A stretch of DNA of 6,042 bases from contig CAYUEV010000066.1 in assembly GCA_964443825.1 (NCBI GenBank), positions 1 to 6,042 on the forward strand, in the 5' to 3' direction. This DNA is from UBA1081 sp964443825 (GTDB taxonomy: Bacteria; Bacillota; Clostridia; Oscillospirales; Acutalibacteraceae). How positions within the stretch are numbered: the stretch's first letter is position 1; each line of letters opens with the position of its first letter. The notes below the pieces were generated by a model, which saw only the letters and a list, made by a program, of their open reading frames with translations, was not told the origin of the DNA and did not search any database. Shown here in pieces: positions 5,892 through 6,042 of this stretch. The position numbers and the translations under genes are program-made.

Positions 5892-6041
5892 TCAGCCTAA
5901 AATACAGTCAGCTGATCCTGGCTTTTCTCGCGGTCTCACATGTCCGCCTCCCGTTCCGTTTTTCGTTAAACCGACCGCCCCTCCGGCCAACATTGTTTGC
6001 GCTTTTTCGGCGAGACGACGAACCGTATGCGCGGGACGCGT
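5892..6041 (-). other. Upstream end of window: short open frame, possibly the tail of another gene
   Basis: A minus-strand frame is open from the right edge to a TGA at 5892-5894 (49 codons). Its product includes HTVRRLAEKAQTMLAGG and ends PREKPGSADCILG. It could be the C-terminal end of a preceding gene that starts beyond the window. A second minus-strand frame is also open over most of this G+C-rich stretch, so openness alone is weak evidence. I recognise no family. Apart from this and the dyad, I see no gene, RNA or terminator between 5847 and 6042. Confidence 0.25.
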
Positions 6042-6042
6042 T

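Overview
The window is one stretch of a heme-acquisition operon, read entirely from the minus strand (right to left). The organism is most likely a Gram-positive anaerobe of the Clostridia (Bacillota). The reasons are the strong AGGAGG-type ribosome binding sites before nearly every gene, GTG and TTG starts, a lipobox lipoprotein instead of a periplasmic protein, and cell-surface NEAT- and Shp-type heme proteins with C-terminal membrane anchors. The species cannot be named from this sequence.

Layout, in order of transcription. From 6042 to 5847 is a leader or upstream region with a 17-bp dyad just before the first gene. From 5829 to 4018 is a large surface-protein gene: signal peptide, an N-terminal NEAT-like domain, three FIVAR-like helical repeats, a NEAT domain, two IPQT[G/S] motifs, a membrane segment and a basic tail. 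A single in-frame TGA at 4960-4962 breaks it. From 4017 to 3898 is a leader with a run of ten G/C pairs, a consensus -10 box and a 13-bp stem-loop. Then come a membrane-anchored Shp-type heme protein (3897-3100), an IsdE/HtsA-type heme-binding lipoprotein (3085-2180), a FecCD/BtuC-type permease (2075-1083), its ATPase (1093-314), and the first 99 codons of a second, fused-type ABC transporter (298-1) that runs off the left edge.

How the genes probably work together (inference from family knowledge): the NEAT protein takes heme at the cell surface, the Shp-type protein passes it to the lipoprotein, and the permease/ATPase pair imports it. The ligand residues known from Streptococcus pyogenes Shp (two Met) and Staphylococcus aureus IsdE (Met and His) can be matched here. 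The second ABC transporter resembles the CydDC-like systems, but its substrate cannot be told from this fragment.

The system as a whole belongs to known families, and I do not see a wholly new one. The points worth a second look are: the nonsense codon, which would turn an anchored protein into a secreted one; the G10 tract in the likely promoter spacer of the shp-like gene; the duplicated variant sorting motif; the missing YxxxY in the NEAT domain; and a base-composition break between the lipoprotein and permease genes.
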